Assembly: GCA_965230665.1 (NCBI GenBank)
Contig: CBDDLM010000004.1
Location: 1,364,001-1,428,000 of the forward strand
Direction of reading: 5' to 3'
From: JAGNRR01 sp965230665
Lineage (GTDB): Bacteria > Bacteroidota > Bacteroidia > Chitinophagales > Chitinophagaceae
Length of the DNA: 64,000 bases
Shown here: in pieces, positions 34,227 through 44,038 of the stretch
How positions within the stretch are numbered: the first letter of the stretch is position 1
How the letters are laid out: each line of letters starts with the position of its first letter
Program-made: the position numbers and the translations under genes
Notes under the pieces: model-generated
Seen by the model: only the letters and a program-made list of their open reading frames with translations
Database searches by the model: none
What the model was told of the DNA's origin: nothing

Positions 34227-36325
34227 AATTGCTTAGATACTTTATGAACACTCAGCTTGCCATTAATGCGCATTTGCACAAAATATAGGCCAGATGGCAC
34301 TCCTTCCATGTGCTCAATAATGCGCGTATGGTGAGCATTCACCTGAATTTCCTTCTTACTCCATATCTTACCATTTAGATCTGATATGACGTACGAAACA
34401 TTGTTTTGTTGAAATGGTAAACCACTTAGGTTTAGATAAAGGTTGCCACTTGTAGGGTTTGGAAATATTACAATATCTGTTTCGTTTGATTTGATAAGCT
34501 CAGTGGCAACTTTAGAATAAGATGATTTTCCATCTATATCTATTTGTTTAATGCGGTAATAATTATATCCATTTACATTATCCTTATCTTCAAAATTATA
34601 ATATCGAGGAAGTTCCGAATTACCTGCTGCTTTCATACGACCAATGTTATAAAAGTTAACACCATCCTTACTCTTTTCTATTTCAAAGATCGAACTATTA
34701 TGTTCCATTTCAGTTGACCAACGAACATCTATATTGTTTTGGTAATTTAGGTTTGCACTTATACTTCTCCATAAAACGGGCAGAGCTGCACCAATTACAG
34801 TAACTGTAAAATCTTCAGCTTGTCCATAATTAAGTTGCCCTGTTGGTGTAATAGTTGGATTGGTACCAAAGTCTGTTAAGACACGCATTCTAAGCGGTGT
34901 ATTTAGAACCGCACTACCAGGTGCTGTTACGCTAGTTGTATGCGTTTGAGGCGGAGACCCATTGCCATTAGAAGACATGACAAGCTCCGAAGCTGTATTG
35001 CCAAAAACTCCATTGTTATCCCAATCTATATAAGCTACAGCCTTTTGATTGTTACCCGATGTCAAGACATTAAGCGTATAAGGTGCTCCGACCAAAATTG
35101 TGGTTGTTTGATTACATGTATTATCTACGTAATGAACATTTCCGGCACCTTCGTAACTATATCCTCTGGAGGTATGATCAATGGAATTAAAGCCTACGTT
35201 TCTTGGGCCCATGTCCGCAAAGTTTCCATTGTTCGTCGAGTTATAGCTTGGGCCTGCTATCGTAAGTGGAGAAGCAGAGGGAGCTGGGTCGATTCCTGCC
35301 GAATTCTTTAAACTCGTACGTACGTTATTCAATGCATTCATCACACGAGTACTTTGACCAGCCGTAAAACGATCTGTACAACCATTATAACTCATATAAT
35401 TCCATTGAGCAGTTTGTGTATTCCAATTCATAGAGTTACAAGGATTTATGCCCGTTGGATTACAAGCAAAAGATTGAAGAATTGGTTCTGTATCACAAAC
35501 CTCATCATTGTCTGTATTACAGTTCGTATTTGACGGGCAAACTGTTGTACTTCCTCCGTCAAAAGTGTGTGCCAAATCAAAACCATGTCCCATCTCATGA
35601 ATAAAAGTCGTACTTGTAGCATCCGCCGCAGAATAAGCCAAGCAAACCATACCATCACTACTTGTTCCACCTACAATTGGATAGTTTGCATAACCCGCAA
35701 CATACGAGCCTGTAGTTGTATAACCATCCTCGCCATTTATTTTATTTACGATGTAGATATTATAGTAGTTTAGGTCATTCCAATGTACAAGCCCTTTGAT
35801 CGTTGCATCGGTTACCCCAGGATCTGTTGCCGTTCTGCGAACACCACTCGTTACATAGGTCGAGTTCGATGAAAAATCTATCCGATTAATACCTGATGTA
35901 TCTAAGCAATCGTCTGTACGCTGCGCGAGATAGAACCGTATTGGAATATCTACACTATTAAATGTACCCGAAACATTGCTGTCATCAAATGTATTTGCAA
36001 ATCCATTGTTTATTTGAGCGATAAGCGCATTAATCGTCGCAACCGATGGATTATAATTGGTTCCTATTCCTCCACCAGTATGAATTACATGCACAACAAC
36101 AGGCACGTGGTACTCGGTTCCACTCATAGTGCTCACAGCTTTGTAATTCTTTATTTTGTTTTTTCGTAAGATATCCCGCGCCTCGTCATAACCATCACGA
36201 TATTTTTGACTAGTTTTATAAAGTTGATCATGATACTCTTTAGCACCACAAACGGAATGTTTGTCTTGCGCAAAAAGGGTAGCTGTACACATAAATGCGA
36301 CAAAAAACAGTAGAGATTGTTTCAT
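34223..36325 (-). CDS. T9SS-secreted M43 metalloprotease
   Basis: A 700-residue secreted protein: signal peptide (MKQSLLFFVAFMCTATLFAQ), then an M43 (pappalysin-type) catalytic domain with HEMGHGFDLAH. After it come a GEVED-like beta domain (YIDWDNNGVFG) and a C-terminal T9SS sorting domain starting near VIFPNPTSGNLYLNL. It is probably exported across the outer membrane and attached to the surface. I chose the ATG at 36325, since the 57 residues upstream are not protein-like and cross the divergent promoter region. Confidence 0.93.
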   Translation of the reverse strand: MKQSLLFFVAFMCTATLFAQDKHSVCGAKEYHDQLYKTSQKYRDGYDEARDILRKNKIKNYKAVSTMSGTEYHVPVVVHVIHTGGGIGTNYNPSVATINALIAQINNGFANTFDDSNVSGTFNSVDIPIRFYLAQRTDDCLDTSGINRIDFSSNSTYVTSGVRRTATDPGVTDATIKGLVHWNDLNYYNIYIVNKINGEDGYTTTGSYVAGYANYPIVGGTSSDGMVCLAYSAADATSTTFIHEMGHGFDLAHTFDGGSTTVCPSNTNCNTDNDEVCDTEPILQSFACNPTGINPCNSMNWNTQTAQWNYMSYNGCTDRFTAGQSTRVMNALNNVRTSLKNSAGIDPAPSASPLTIAGPSYNSTNNGNFADMGPRNVGFNSIDHTSRGYSYEGAGNVHYVDNTCNQTTTILVGAPYTLNVLTSGNNQKAVAYIDWDNNGVFGNTASELVMSSNGNGSPPQTHTTSVTAPGSAVLNTPLRMRVLTDFGTNPTITPTGQLNYGQAEDFTVTVIGAALPVLWRSISANLNYQNNIDVRWSTEMEHNSSIFEIEKSKDGVNFYNIGRMKAAGNSELPRYYNFEDKDNVNGYNYYRIKQIDIDGKSSYSKVATELIKSNETDIVIFPNPTSGNLYLNLSGLPFQQNNVSYVISDLNGKIWSKKEIQVNAHHTRIIEHMEGVPSGLYFVQMRINGKLSVHKVSKQF

Positions 36326-36359
36326 AAATAATTTGTTATAAACGTAAAAATACAATAAT

Positions 36360-37085
36360 ATGCTTAATTGGCAACATGTGAAAGTCGTTAATATAGAGAG
36401 AGTTACAAATAACACTTCTTTGTTTTGGGTTAAAATAGAGGATACAACGGACTTCGATTTTGTTCCTGGACAGTTTATCACGTTTGATCTTCCCATACAC
36501 GAAAAAAGGAATAAACGGCTTCGCTCATACTCTATTGCCTCTCCTCCGAATCAGGGTAATTTATTAGAGCTTATCATAGGAAAAGTACCCGATGGTGCTG
36601 CCTCTCAATTTCTTTTTGATCGAAACAAATGCAATATTGGCACGGAAATCCCATTTAGGGGACCTTTAGGTGTATTTACGCTACCAAAGGACTTGCAAAA
36701 ACACCATATTTTCGTTTGTACAGGTACAGGTATCGCACCGTTTAGAAGTATGATCCAATATATTATGCAGAACAAAATACCATTTAATTCTATTGACTTA
36801 GTTTTCGGAGCTCGCACCGAGGAGGATATATTATATAAAGATGAACTTGAAAATTTAGCAGCTATTACCCCAAATTTCAATTATCATGTTTGTCTTTCTC
36901 GACAGGAATATAAAGGATACAAAGGGTACGTTCATCAAATATATCAGAAAATTGCAGCTGCTAAGAAACAAGAAGAACTTGAATTTATGTTTTGTGGATG
37001 GCGCGAAATGATCGATCAGGCAAGAAAAGAATTGTCAGAATTAAATTACACGAAACAACAAATTCATTTTGAACTTTATGGATAA
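36360..37085 (+). CDS. FAD/NAD(P)-dependent ferredoxin reductase-like oxidoreductase
   Basis: A 241-residue single FNR module. The FAD motif is RLRSYSIASPP, the phosphate-binding segment CTGTGIAPFRSMI and the C-terminal CGWREMIDQ region binds NAD(P)H. There is no ferredoxin domain, unlike the PaaE-like protein at 10.3 kb. It diverges from the M43 protease with only 34 bases between the starts. The electron acceptor is unknown. Confidence 0.88.
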   Translation: MLNWQHVKVVNIERVTNNTSLFWVKIEDTTDFDFVPGQFITFDLPIHEKRNKRLRSYSIASPPNQGNLLELIIGKVPDGAASQFLFDRNKCNIGTEIPFRGPLGVFTLPKDLQKHHIFVCTGTGIAPFRSMIQYIMQNKIPFNSIDLVFGARTEEDILYKDELENLAAITPNFNYHVCLSRQEYKGYKGYVHQIYQKIAAAKKQEELEFMFCGWREMIDQARKELSELNYTKQQIHFELYG

Positions 37086-37097
37086 CTTTACGATGTT

Positions 37098-38531
37098 ATG
37101 AAAAAAATCTACCTCTTGCTACTATGTTTTATTACAATTCAGGCATTTTGCCAGACTACTGTCCATAGAAAAATTGGCCAACGTTGGGATAAGTTCGCAA
37201 ATAACGTTTGGGAGGGTCAAGACTCGATTGTGTTTAATTATAATGCCTTCGGACAGGAGTCTGACCGTTTTGCGGAAAAAGGACAAAGTAATAATACATG
37301 GCTGTTTCATTTTCGAATTACATCTACTTATGATGCACAACAGAACGTAACATCTGTTACGCGTGAAAATTGGACAAGTACTGGATGGGTAAACTTAACT
37401 AAGTATACTTATGCGTATAACTCAAGCAATGCTCAAACAGAGACTTTGTATCAAGTATGGAATACAACGTCTAACGCTTGGCGAAATAATGGACGTATTG
37501 TAAATACTTACAATTCTAATCAAGATAAAACCCTTATCGAAACCTTCGGTTGGGATGGTACGGCTTGGCAACCAACAAGCAGGCAGAACTTATCCTATGA
37601 TGCCTCAAATGCGTTAGTCAATCATGAATTCTATAATTATAACAATGGTAATTTCGATAAACTTGAGCGAAGACAATATCAATATGCTTTTGGATTTGTA
37701 TCAAGCTTTATCTACTCAATTCCGGATTCTTCAGGTAACAATTGGGAACTGAACTCAAGAACCATTTCGTTGATTAATGGTTCTGCTACTCCTCCTAGAA
37801 TATCATCTAGTACAGTACAAAGTAGAGATTTAGATAATAATCAATGGGTCGATAGCCTTAAAACAACATATTCTTATAACACGAATAATCTGTTAGCTAT
37901 GACAGAAAGCGAGCGCTACAACCCAGCCACTTCCATTTGGAATAGTGTCAACTTAAATACCTATTCGTATAATACAAACAACCTACTCAGCGAAGAAAAA
38001 AATCAAACGTATTCGCAGAGCAGCTCAAGTTATCAAAATACTTTGCGTAAAGTTTTATCCTACAATGGCAACAATCTAAATGAAGAAACGACATACTATG
38101 GTAATGACGGAAACAATGGTTGGGTAGAAACCGAAAGAGATCAAATGTCTTATAATACCAATGATAGCTTAATTTATAGATTGAATGAAACATACCAGAG
38201 TAATACCTTCGTTTCTAATGAACAATACTTTTACCACTACGCGGACATCCCAGTAGGATTGACGGATTACAATAATCTATTTTCGCAAGCTCTTTTATAT
38301 CCTAACCCTGGAACTGAGTTTATTGCTGTTGATACTAAAGAGAGAATAAATGGGGCCTATCTAGGTAATATCTACTCTGTAGAAGGAAAAAAAGTATGGA
38401 GTCAGTCTAACTCAAGCCATATCGGACAAATACAATATGATATCTCTAGCTTGCCTTTCGGTAATTATGTTTTACAAATTGTGGAACTTTCGTCTGGTAA
38501 AACTCAGCATTTTAAATTTAGCAAAAAATAA
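37098..38531 (+). CDS. T9SS-sorted protein with Tyr/Asn-rich repeats
   Basis: A 477-residue secreted protein with signal peptide (ending AFCQ). Residues about 25-390 contain degenerate repeats of roughly 35-45 residues, each with W-x-N or W-x-S, then Y-x-Y-N and N-N-L (for example YSYNTNNLL twice). This suggests stacked beta hairpins. The T9SS sorting domain begins near LYPNPGTEFIAV and ends with KFSKK. The repeat resembles YD/RHS-type repeats loosely. Function unknown; surface adhesin is one possibility. It follows the flavin reductase gene by 12 bases. Confidence 0.8.
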   Translation: MKKIYLLLLCFITIQAFCQTTVHRKIGQRWDKFANNVWEGQDSIVFNYNAFGQESDRFAEKGQSNNTWLFHFRITSTYDAQQNVTSVTRENWTSTGWVNLTKYTYAYNSSNAQTETLYQVWNTTSNAWRNNGRIVNTYNSNQDKTLIETFGWDGTAWQPTSRQNLSYDASNALVNHEFYNYNNGNFDKLERRQYQYAFGFVSSFIYSIPDSSGNNWELNSRTISLINGSATPPRISSSTVQSRDLDNNQWVDSLKTTYSYNTNNLLAMTESERYNPATSIWNSVNLNTYSYNTNNLLSEEKNQTYSQSSSSYQNTLRKVLSYNGNNLNEETTYYGNDGNNGWVETERDQMSYNTNDSLIYRLNETYQSNTFVSNEQYFYHYADIPVGLTDYNNLFSQALLYPNPGTEFIAVDTKERINGAYLGNIYSVEGKKVWSQSNSSHIGQIQYDISSLPFGNYVLQIVELSSGKTQHFKFSKK

Positions 38532-38532
38532 A

Positions 38533-41016
38533 TTACTCCCTGTAGAAAACACGTTTCACACGTTGGGATACTCCCGCAACAATCTCATACGGTATTGTAT
38601 CGATCCATTCTGCTAGTTTAGTTACTGATAGTTGGGGGCCAAAAATGATTACTTCGTCACCTTCCTTGGCTTCTGGAATATCGGTAACATCTACCATAAT
38701 CATATCCATACATACATTACCAACAACAGGAGCTAACTTACCATAAAGCCATACCTTACCTTTTCCTAAACTAAAACTTCTTGAATACCCATCAGCGTAT
38801 CCAATATTTAAGGTAGCAATAACAGAGTCTCGTTGTAATTTTCCTGCTCTACTATAGCCTACTGTATCATGCCTAGACACATTCTTGATTTGAGCTATAT
38901 GGGTTTTCAAGGTACTAACTTCTTGAAGTTCATTCTTCTCGGTGTGATCTCCTATTCCATAAAGACCAATTCCCAAACGCACCATATCAAGTTGCAGATC
39001 TTCGTTGTGAAGAGCCCCCGCACTATTCGCTATATGTTTCAATAGTTTCTTTCCTAGAGCTTGCTCTACTTTTGTGCTCATATCCTCGAAACTTGCTTTT
39101 TGCTTCTTGGTAAACTCAGAAAAAGCTAGATCATCACTTGCCACTAGATGAGAAAATACACTTTTTACATCAAAACATTTCATAGCTGTTAAGTGATCTA
39201 AAAAATCTGTAAGATCATTTTCTTCTATCCCAAGACGATGCATCCCAGTATCTAGTTTGATATGAACACTCAATACCCGATCAGATTCCTGTAATCGTAA
39301 ACCAAATTGTTTCAACAATTCGAGCGAATATATCTCCGGCTCCAACCGATAATGTAACATAGCATCAAGACTAGATACAGCTGGGTTGAGAATTAGTATA
39401 GGAAGTTGAATTCCTTTCTTTCTTAACAAGATTCCTTCATCAACATAAGCAACGGCAAGGTAATCTACACCATGATGAGCTAGTGTATGCGCTATTTCAT
39501 AGGAACCGCTACCATAAGAAAAAGCCTTAACCATACCCATAATCTTTGTATTCGGATTTAGGTACTTCTTAAAAGTGTTTACGTTATTAATCAGAGCCGA
39601 AAGATTAATACTAAGCATGGTTTGATGGATATTTTCTTCTAAACGATTTACCAAACGCTCCAACATAAAGCGTCGAGCTCCTTTTACAAGAATGGCCTCA
39701 TTATGGAAGCGCTCCATCGCGTACGTATCCAAAAAATCTTGAACATGATCAAACTGGACGACTTCAGCAGCGGCTTTCTCAAATAGTCCAACATGTTTTC
39801 CTATTTCTGTGCCAATAAGAATCAATTTGTGCAAAGGCCTCCGACACAGTAATTCTACAACGGTCTCATATACTTTTGCACCCTCGCTATGTTGTAATAT
39901 ATCTGAGATGATAAGACTATATCGATTATGTTGACCTTGCTCATAAAGAAAATCTAAGGCAATTCGAAGTGATGCTAAATCAGAACTATAGGTATCATTA
40001 ATTAAGGTGCAATCATGAACACCTTTCAATAACTCAAGTCGCATTTGGACTGGAGGAAGTTCAAGAAACCAAGCTGCAATTTCATTATGATCGTAGCCTA
40101 GGTCTAATAAAACAAACCAGCAATGTATTGCATTTTCGACATAGGCTAAATCTTTATAGGGAATTTCCAGAACAAGTACATTGCCTTTATGCTGTGCTTC
40201 TATCCTCGTGCTATTGAGCTCCTTGGTTATCTCTAATATCCGTAGATCTGCTGTTGAATCCTTACCCCAAGTTCGTAATTCAAGAGTTGGATTTATTTCA
40301 AGAAGCGTATTGTTAATTTCATGATGAACCAAATCATGATCTTTACAATAATATAATTTTTTGCATGTAGTAAACAACTTGAGCTTCTCATGAATTTTTT
40401 CTTGAGTGGTAGAGAAGTTTATATCATGTGCGGCACCTATCGTTGTAAAAAGCCCGATGGTAGGCTGCATCATATTCTGTAAATGTTCCATCTCTTCGGG
40501 CTGAGATATTCCCGCTTCGAACAACCCCATAGTGTGTTGTTCTTTAATGGTACTTACAGACAAAGCTACTCCTATTTGTGAATTGTACGATTTTGGGTTT
40601 TTAATAACCTGTTCACGCTTAGAAAAAAGTATTGCCAGCCATTCCTTAATAATAGTCTTTCCGTTACTACCTGTAATACCTAAAATAGGTAATGTAAATC
40701 GAAGACGATGCGCTGCGGCAAGAGATTGCATAGCACGAAGAGGATCTTGAACCAATATAATGTTAGCATCAGATAACGTCTTATCAGAAAAAGAAGTCGT
40801 GCTAACTAGAAAACACCGAATACCTTTATCGTATGCCTCTTGAATGAATGAATGACCATCTCTGACCTCTGTTCGTAATGCAACAAATATTGAGCATTCC
40901 GCGATCGCCACTTTTCTACTATCCGTACAAAACGTATTAATTTTCTGAGACAAATCCTCTCCTTGAACTAAGGTACCCCTTGTAATCTGTATTATATCTT
41001 CAACCGAAAAGTGCAT
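38533..41016 (-). CDS. murF-alr: Bifunctional MurF ligase-alanine racemase
   Basis: An 827-residue fusion typical of Bacteroidota. Residues 1 to about 450 are MurF (UDP-MurNAc-tripeptide:D-Ala-D-Ala ligase), with GITGSNGKTIIKE for ATP and YNSQIGVALS. Residues from about 455 are a PLP-dependent alanine racemase with the lysine in MVKAFSYGSG, the second catalytic Tyr in VGYSRAGK and GYADGYSR. The fusion makes D-alanine and uses D-Ala-D-Ala in one polypeptide for peptidoglycan. It lies two bases downstream of terC and shares its promoter. Confidence 0.95.
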   Translation of the reverse strand: MHFSVEDIIQITRGTLVQGEDLSQKINTFCTDSRKVAIAECSIFVALRTEVRDGHSFIQEAYDKGIRCFLVSTTSFSDKTLSDANIILVQDPLRAMQSLAAAHRLRFTLPILGITGSNGKTIIKEWLAILFSKREQVIKNPKSYNSQIGVALSVSTIKEQHTMGLFEAGISQPEEMEHLQNMMQPTIGLFTTIGAAHDINFSTTQEKIHEKLKLFTTCKKLYYCKDHDLVHHEINNTLLEINPTLELRTWGKDSTADLRILEITKELNSTRIEAQHKGNVLVLEIPYKDLAYVENAIHCWFVLLDLGYDHNEIAAWFLELPPVQMRLELLKGVHDCTLINDTYSSDLASLRIALDFLYEQGQHNRYSLIISDILQHSEGAKVYETVVELLCRRPLHKLILIGTEIGKHVGLFEKAAAEVVQFDHVQDFLDTYAMERFHNEAILVKGARRFMLERLVNRLEENIHQTMLSINLSALINNVNTFKKYLNPNTKIMGMVKAFSYGSGSYEIAHTLAHHGVDYLAVAYVDEGILLRKKGIQLPILILNPAVSSLDAMLHYRLEPEIYSLELLKQFGLRLQESDRVLSVHIKLDTGMHRLGIEENDLTDFLDHLTAMKCFDVKSVFSHLVASDDLAFSEFTKKQKASFEDMSTKVEQALGKKLLKHIANSAGALHNEDLQLDMVRLGIGLYGIGDHTEKNELQEVSTLKTHIAQIKNVSRHDTVGYSRAGKLQRDSVIATLNIGYADGYSRSFSLGKGKVWLYGKLAPVVGNVCMDMIMVDVTDIPEAKEGDEVIIFGPQLSVTKLAEWIDTIPYEIVAGVSQRVKRVFYRE

Positions 41017-41018
41017 AC

Positions 41019-41960
41019 CTAAGGTTCGGATTGTTTATCGTGATAAAATGAGTATAGGACAGAACTGGCCAATATTCCTACAATAACCGTAAAAGATAAC
41101 CACGTTGCAATCTCAATATGGAGTAGGAAGTGCAATAAAATTTTAATCCCAATAAAAATGAGTACAATAGATACCCCTTCCTGAACATAATCGAATTTGT
41201 CCTTTGCCTTTTGCAAAATAAAGTACAAGGGCCTTAATCCGAGTATAGCAAAAATATTACTTGAGTATACAATGAGTTTATCCGTTGTTATAGCCAGTAC
41301 AGCCGGAATAGAATCAACAGCGAACATAATATCCGAGACACCGATTAACAATACGGCTAAACTCAACTTTGTAAAATACCTCTTGTTATTAAGTGTTATT
41401 GTATAATGTCCTTCCGTATCAATATTCGTAAAACGTAATCTTTTGCTCAGAAAATGTTCGATCTTACCTAATCGTTCCGATTCATCGGATTCTTCCTTGG
41501 TAAAAAATATCTTTACACCCGTATAGAGTAAAAAGATACCGAATACGGCTAGCACCCATTCAAATCGTTCCACGATCCCGATTCCAATAAAGATAAAAAC
41601 AATTCTAAACAGGATGGCCAGCAAAATACCAATCGTAAGCGCCTTATTAATATTCTGTTCTTTCACTTTAAGGGTGCTAAAGACTAAAATAAAAACGAAA
41701 AGATTATCTATGGAGAGTGACATCTCTGTGAAGTAGGCAATAAGATAATTCAGCGAAGCATCTTTGTCATACTGAAAATATAAAAACACAAAATACCCCA
41801 TAGCTATAATAGCCCAAACCGAATACTGCATTACAGCTGTTTTCAGGGCCATTTTGCCTTTTTCGACTGCACTATTCTTGTTTAATACACCCAGATCAAA
41901 TACAATGCTTACCAGCAGTACAACAATAAAGATTAGATAACTTAGATGAATTATATCCAT
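41019..41960 (-). CDS. TerC-family membrane protein
   Basis: A 313-residue polytopic membrane protein with the TerC hallmarks TEMSLSIDNLFVFILVFS and SDIMFAVDSIPAVLAIT, which hold acidic residues in the membrane. TerC/Alx proteins are linked to manganese export or metal insertion during membrane translocation. It is the first gene of a unit with murF-alr. A TACCTTTG box at 41983-41990 precedes it. Confidence 0.92.
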   Translation of the reverse strand: MDIIHLSYLIFIVVLLVSIVFDLGVLNKNSAVEKGKMALKTAVMQYSVWAIIAMGYFVFLYFQYDKDASLNYLIAYFTEMSLSIDNLFVFILVFSTLKVKEQNINKALTIGILLAILFRIVFIFIGIGIVERFEWVLAVFGIFLLYTGVKIFFTKEESDESERLGKIEHFLSKRLRFTNIDTEGHYTITLNNKRYFTKLSLAVLLIGVSDIMFAVDSIPAVLAITTDKLIVYSSNIFAILGLRPLYFILQKAKDKFDYVQEGVSIVLIFIGIKILLHFLLHIEIATWLSFTVIVGILASSVLYSFYHDKQSEP

Positions 41961-41982
41961 ATGTTAATGCTCAACCAAACCA

Positions 41983-41990
41983 CAAAGGTA
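41983..41990 (-). promoter_or_regulatory. -7 box of terC-murF/alr
   Basis: TACCTTTG on the minus strand matches TAnnTTTG and lies 22 bases before the terC ATG. The -33 region would fall within the 3' end of the upstream DUF4340 gene. Confidence 0.5.
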
Positions 41991-42006
41991 CGCCAGGCAC
42001 ACCGAA

Positions 42007-43038
42007 TCATTGTTCTGATTTCACGGGCTCACCTTCCGTAAAAAATTCATCATGTTCTCTTAACATTTTTTGAGCAGTCTTACTACTGAGTAGTAAGAAA
42101 TCCATGCCGTCCACTAGTCCAAAGTAAGAATCGCCATCATATTCCTTTCCATTAACCTTGATAATGGAGTGAGTACCCTTGTTTACCTGACGATGGTAAA
42201 CAGCTATTCGCTTCTCCTGATTCTTTGTAGAAGTAATCTTGACCTTAGCAAAAGGTTTAAACGCTTTAATAAAAGTGTCTTTTAGGATATAATCATTTTC
42301 AAACCCCATACAGAAAAGGTTGTCATAAAAACTAATATATTTCTGCATTCGTAGTTCATTCGGCTGAGTACCCTTAGGATGCTGATCGGGTAAAATACTG
42401 ATACTAGGTTTTACCTGCATGGTAAAGTTCGCTGTTGGTTTATTGGGATACTCAACCTCAATTGTTTTAAGTTGGCCATTTGGAAAATGCATAATTCTTT
42501 TATCTCGCCAATTCTCCAAACTAGCCTCATAACGCACTCCTAAAAACGTACTGCGATGTCCCTTTTTAACTAAGAAAGGACGAGGAGCATTCGTACCGTC
42601 TTCTCTTATATTCAGCATAACTGCTAGGTTTTCCTTTCCAGGATTTTTCCCTACATAAAATGAATTTGTTTTTTTATCTCCTTTAAATATTTCTACTTTA
42701 ACACTACTACCTGCTAACTGCTTAATTGTGGTATTATGCATACTCTTAGGCACCATTTGAGTGGCGTTCTGATCTTTTAAACCATCCAGCAAAAAGGCCA
42801 CCCAATCTTGTCGGGCCATAAAACTATCATTCACGATCCATAAACCATCTTCATTCTTCGATAATCGAATATTGCCAACACCTGGATCACTCAAAAATAT
42901 TTTTGTCACCTGCTCAACATTTTCCACTTTAAAATTGGCATCTTCAATTGGAAAAAGTCTTTTCTCGCGGTTTAAGATAAAATAGGCTGCCACACCCAGT
43001 ACGCCCAAAATCAACAAGTAAATGAGATTCTTCTTCAT
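42007..43038 (-). CDS. DUF4340-family protein
   Basis: A 343-residue protein with an N-terminal membrane helix and a beta-rich extracytoplasmic part. The segments VEQVTKIFLSDPG, LWIVNDSFMARQD and NSFYVGKNPGKEN match the DUF4340 pattern. Function unknown. I chose the ATG at 43038; it lies six bases after a TACATTTG box, and the upstream TTG overlaps that box. Confidence 0.82.
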   Translation of the reverse strand: MKKNLIYLLILGVLGVAAYFILNREKRLFPIEDANFKVENVEQVTKIFLSDPGVGNIRLSKNEDGLWIVNDSFMARQDWVAFLLDGLKDQNATQMVPKSMHNTTIKQLAGSSVKVEIFKGDKKTNSFYVGKNPGKENLAVMLNIREDGTNAPRPFLVKKGHRSTFLGVRYEASLENWRDKRIMHFPNGQLKTIEVEYPNKPTANFTMQVKPSISILPDQHPKGTQPNELRMQKYISFYDNLFCMGFENDYILKDTFIKAFKPFAKVKITSTKNQEKRIAVYHRQVNKGTHSIIKVNGKEYDGDSYFGLVDGMDFLLLSSKTAQKMLREHDEFFTEGEPVKSEQ

Positions 43039-43044
43039 TGGGTG

Positions 43045-43052
43045 CAAATGTA
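43045..43052 (-). promoter_or_regulatory. -7 box of the DUF4340 gene
   Basis: TACATTTG on the minus strand ends six bases before the ATG at 43038, giving a predicted leaderless or near-leaderless message. Confidence 0.55.
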
Positions 43053-43112
43053 CATTTTTATGAGCGCCCTATTTTCATCGTAATGTCCTAAAATTGATTG
43101 AAAAAAGGGGTT

Positions 43113-43120
43113 TACCTTAG
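43113..43120 (+). promoter_or_regulatory. Candidate -7 box of the YCII lipoprotein
   Basis: TACCTTAG, one mismatch from TAnnTTTG, ends four bases before the ATG at 43125. Confidence 0.4.
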
Positions 43121-43124
43121 TTGC

Positions 43125-43586
43125 ATGAATAGGATTATTTTATTTCTTTTTATTGCTGTCTATATATCGTCTTGCGAACCAGAGGCGAAAGTTGAAAAGA
43201 CTGCTTACGATAGTGAGTTGGCTACTAAGCTTGGAGCCGATGACTACGGTATGAGCCCTTATGTTTTAGCCTTTCTTAAGAAAGGGCCGAATCGTGATCA
43301 GGATAGCACGGAGGCCGCTGAACTTCAAATAGCCCACTTAAATAATATTAATAAACTTGCCGAAGCTGGGAAACTATCTTTAGCAGGACCTTTTATGGGT
43401 GATGGTGACTTAAGAGGCATTTATATCTTTAATGTTAAAACTATTGAAGAGGCTGAGGCCTTAACCAATACAGACCCTGCTATAAAAGCGGGTAGACTCA
43501 TTATGGAATTACACCAGTGGTATGGCAGTGCTGCCCTAAAAGAAGTGAACCGTCTTCATAATCAGATTGCTAAAGAAAACCCCTAG
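43125..43586 (+). CDS. YCII-domain lipoprotein
   Basis: A 153-residue predicted lipoprotein (lipobox YISSC, Cys16) carrying a YCII-like ferredoxin-fold domain from about residue 45: FLKKGPNRD, LAEAGKLSLAGPF and GIYIFNVKTIEEA. YCII domains are small alpha-beta folds of largely unknown catalytic role, mostly cytoplasmic, so an exported lipidated form is less common. I chose the ATG at 43125 over an upstream TTG. Confidence 0.82.
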   Translation: MNRIILFLFIAVYISSCEPEAKVEKTAYDSELATKLGADDYGMSPYVLAFLKKGPNRDQDSTEAAELQIAHLNNINKLAEAGKLSLAGPFMGDGDLRGIYIFNVKTIEEAEALTNTDPAIKAGRLIMELHQWYGSAALKEVNRLHNQIAKENP

Positions 43587-43625
43587 TGAATACTATTCTA
43601 TGAATTTTTTCGTTGTTGTATTATT

Positions 43626-44033
43626 ATGAAATACACCTATATGATCTTTCTGTTTGCTCTTTCAACATTGCCTTTTAGAGGATTGGCGCAAACAACCAAT
43701 ACAAAAACTGGTTTTTCAGTACAGGTAAAAAACTTGATGGATAAAACTCCAAATGTAGAAGATGTACGGAATGGAAATATTGAACTTCAATATTTCTTGA
43801 ATAACAAACCTGTGGAGGCAAAATTTATTTCTTGTGTAGTAGTGCATATACCAGCAGACGGAAACATCCCTGCGCCATATGTATATTCAGACAAGAGTAG
43901 TAAGTTAACTGTTCCCCACTACCTAAAAAGCCTCGAAGTAAATAGTGGGGATCATATCTTCCTTGAAGACATCAAAATTAACTACAGAGGGAAAAAGATC
44001 ACATTCAGCTCTGAGACAAAACTAAGCTTATAA
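43626..44033 (+). CDS. Secreted protein of unknown function
   Basis: A 135-residue protein with a signal peptide (MKYTYMIFLFALSTLPFRGLAQ) and a beta-rich mature part. It contains VVVHIPADGNIPAPYVYSDKS and ends LEDIKINYRGKKITFS. I do not recognise a family, though GldM/GldN-like C-terminal beta domains have a similar look. It is convergent with the S9 peptidase. Confidence 0.65.
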   Translation: MKYTYMIFLFALSTLPFRGLAQTTNTKTGFSVQVKNLMDKTPNVEDVRNGNIELQYFLNNKPVEAKFISCVVVHIPADGNIPAPYVYSDKSSKLTVPHYLKSLEVNSGDHIFLEDIKINYRGKKITFSSETKLSL

Positions 44034-44038
44034 AGCTA

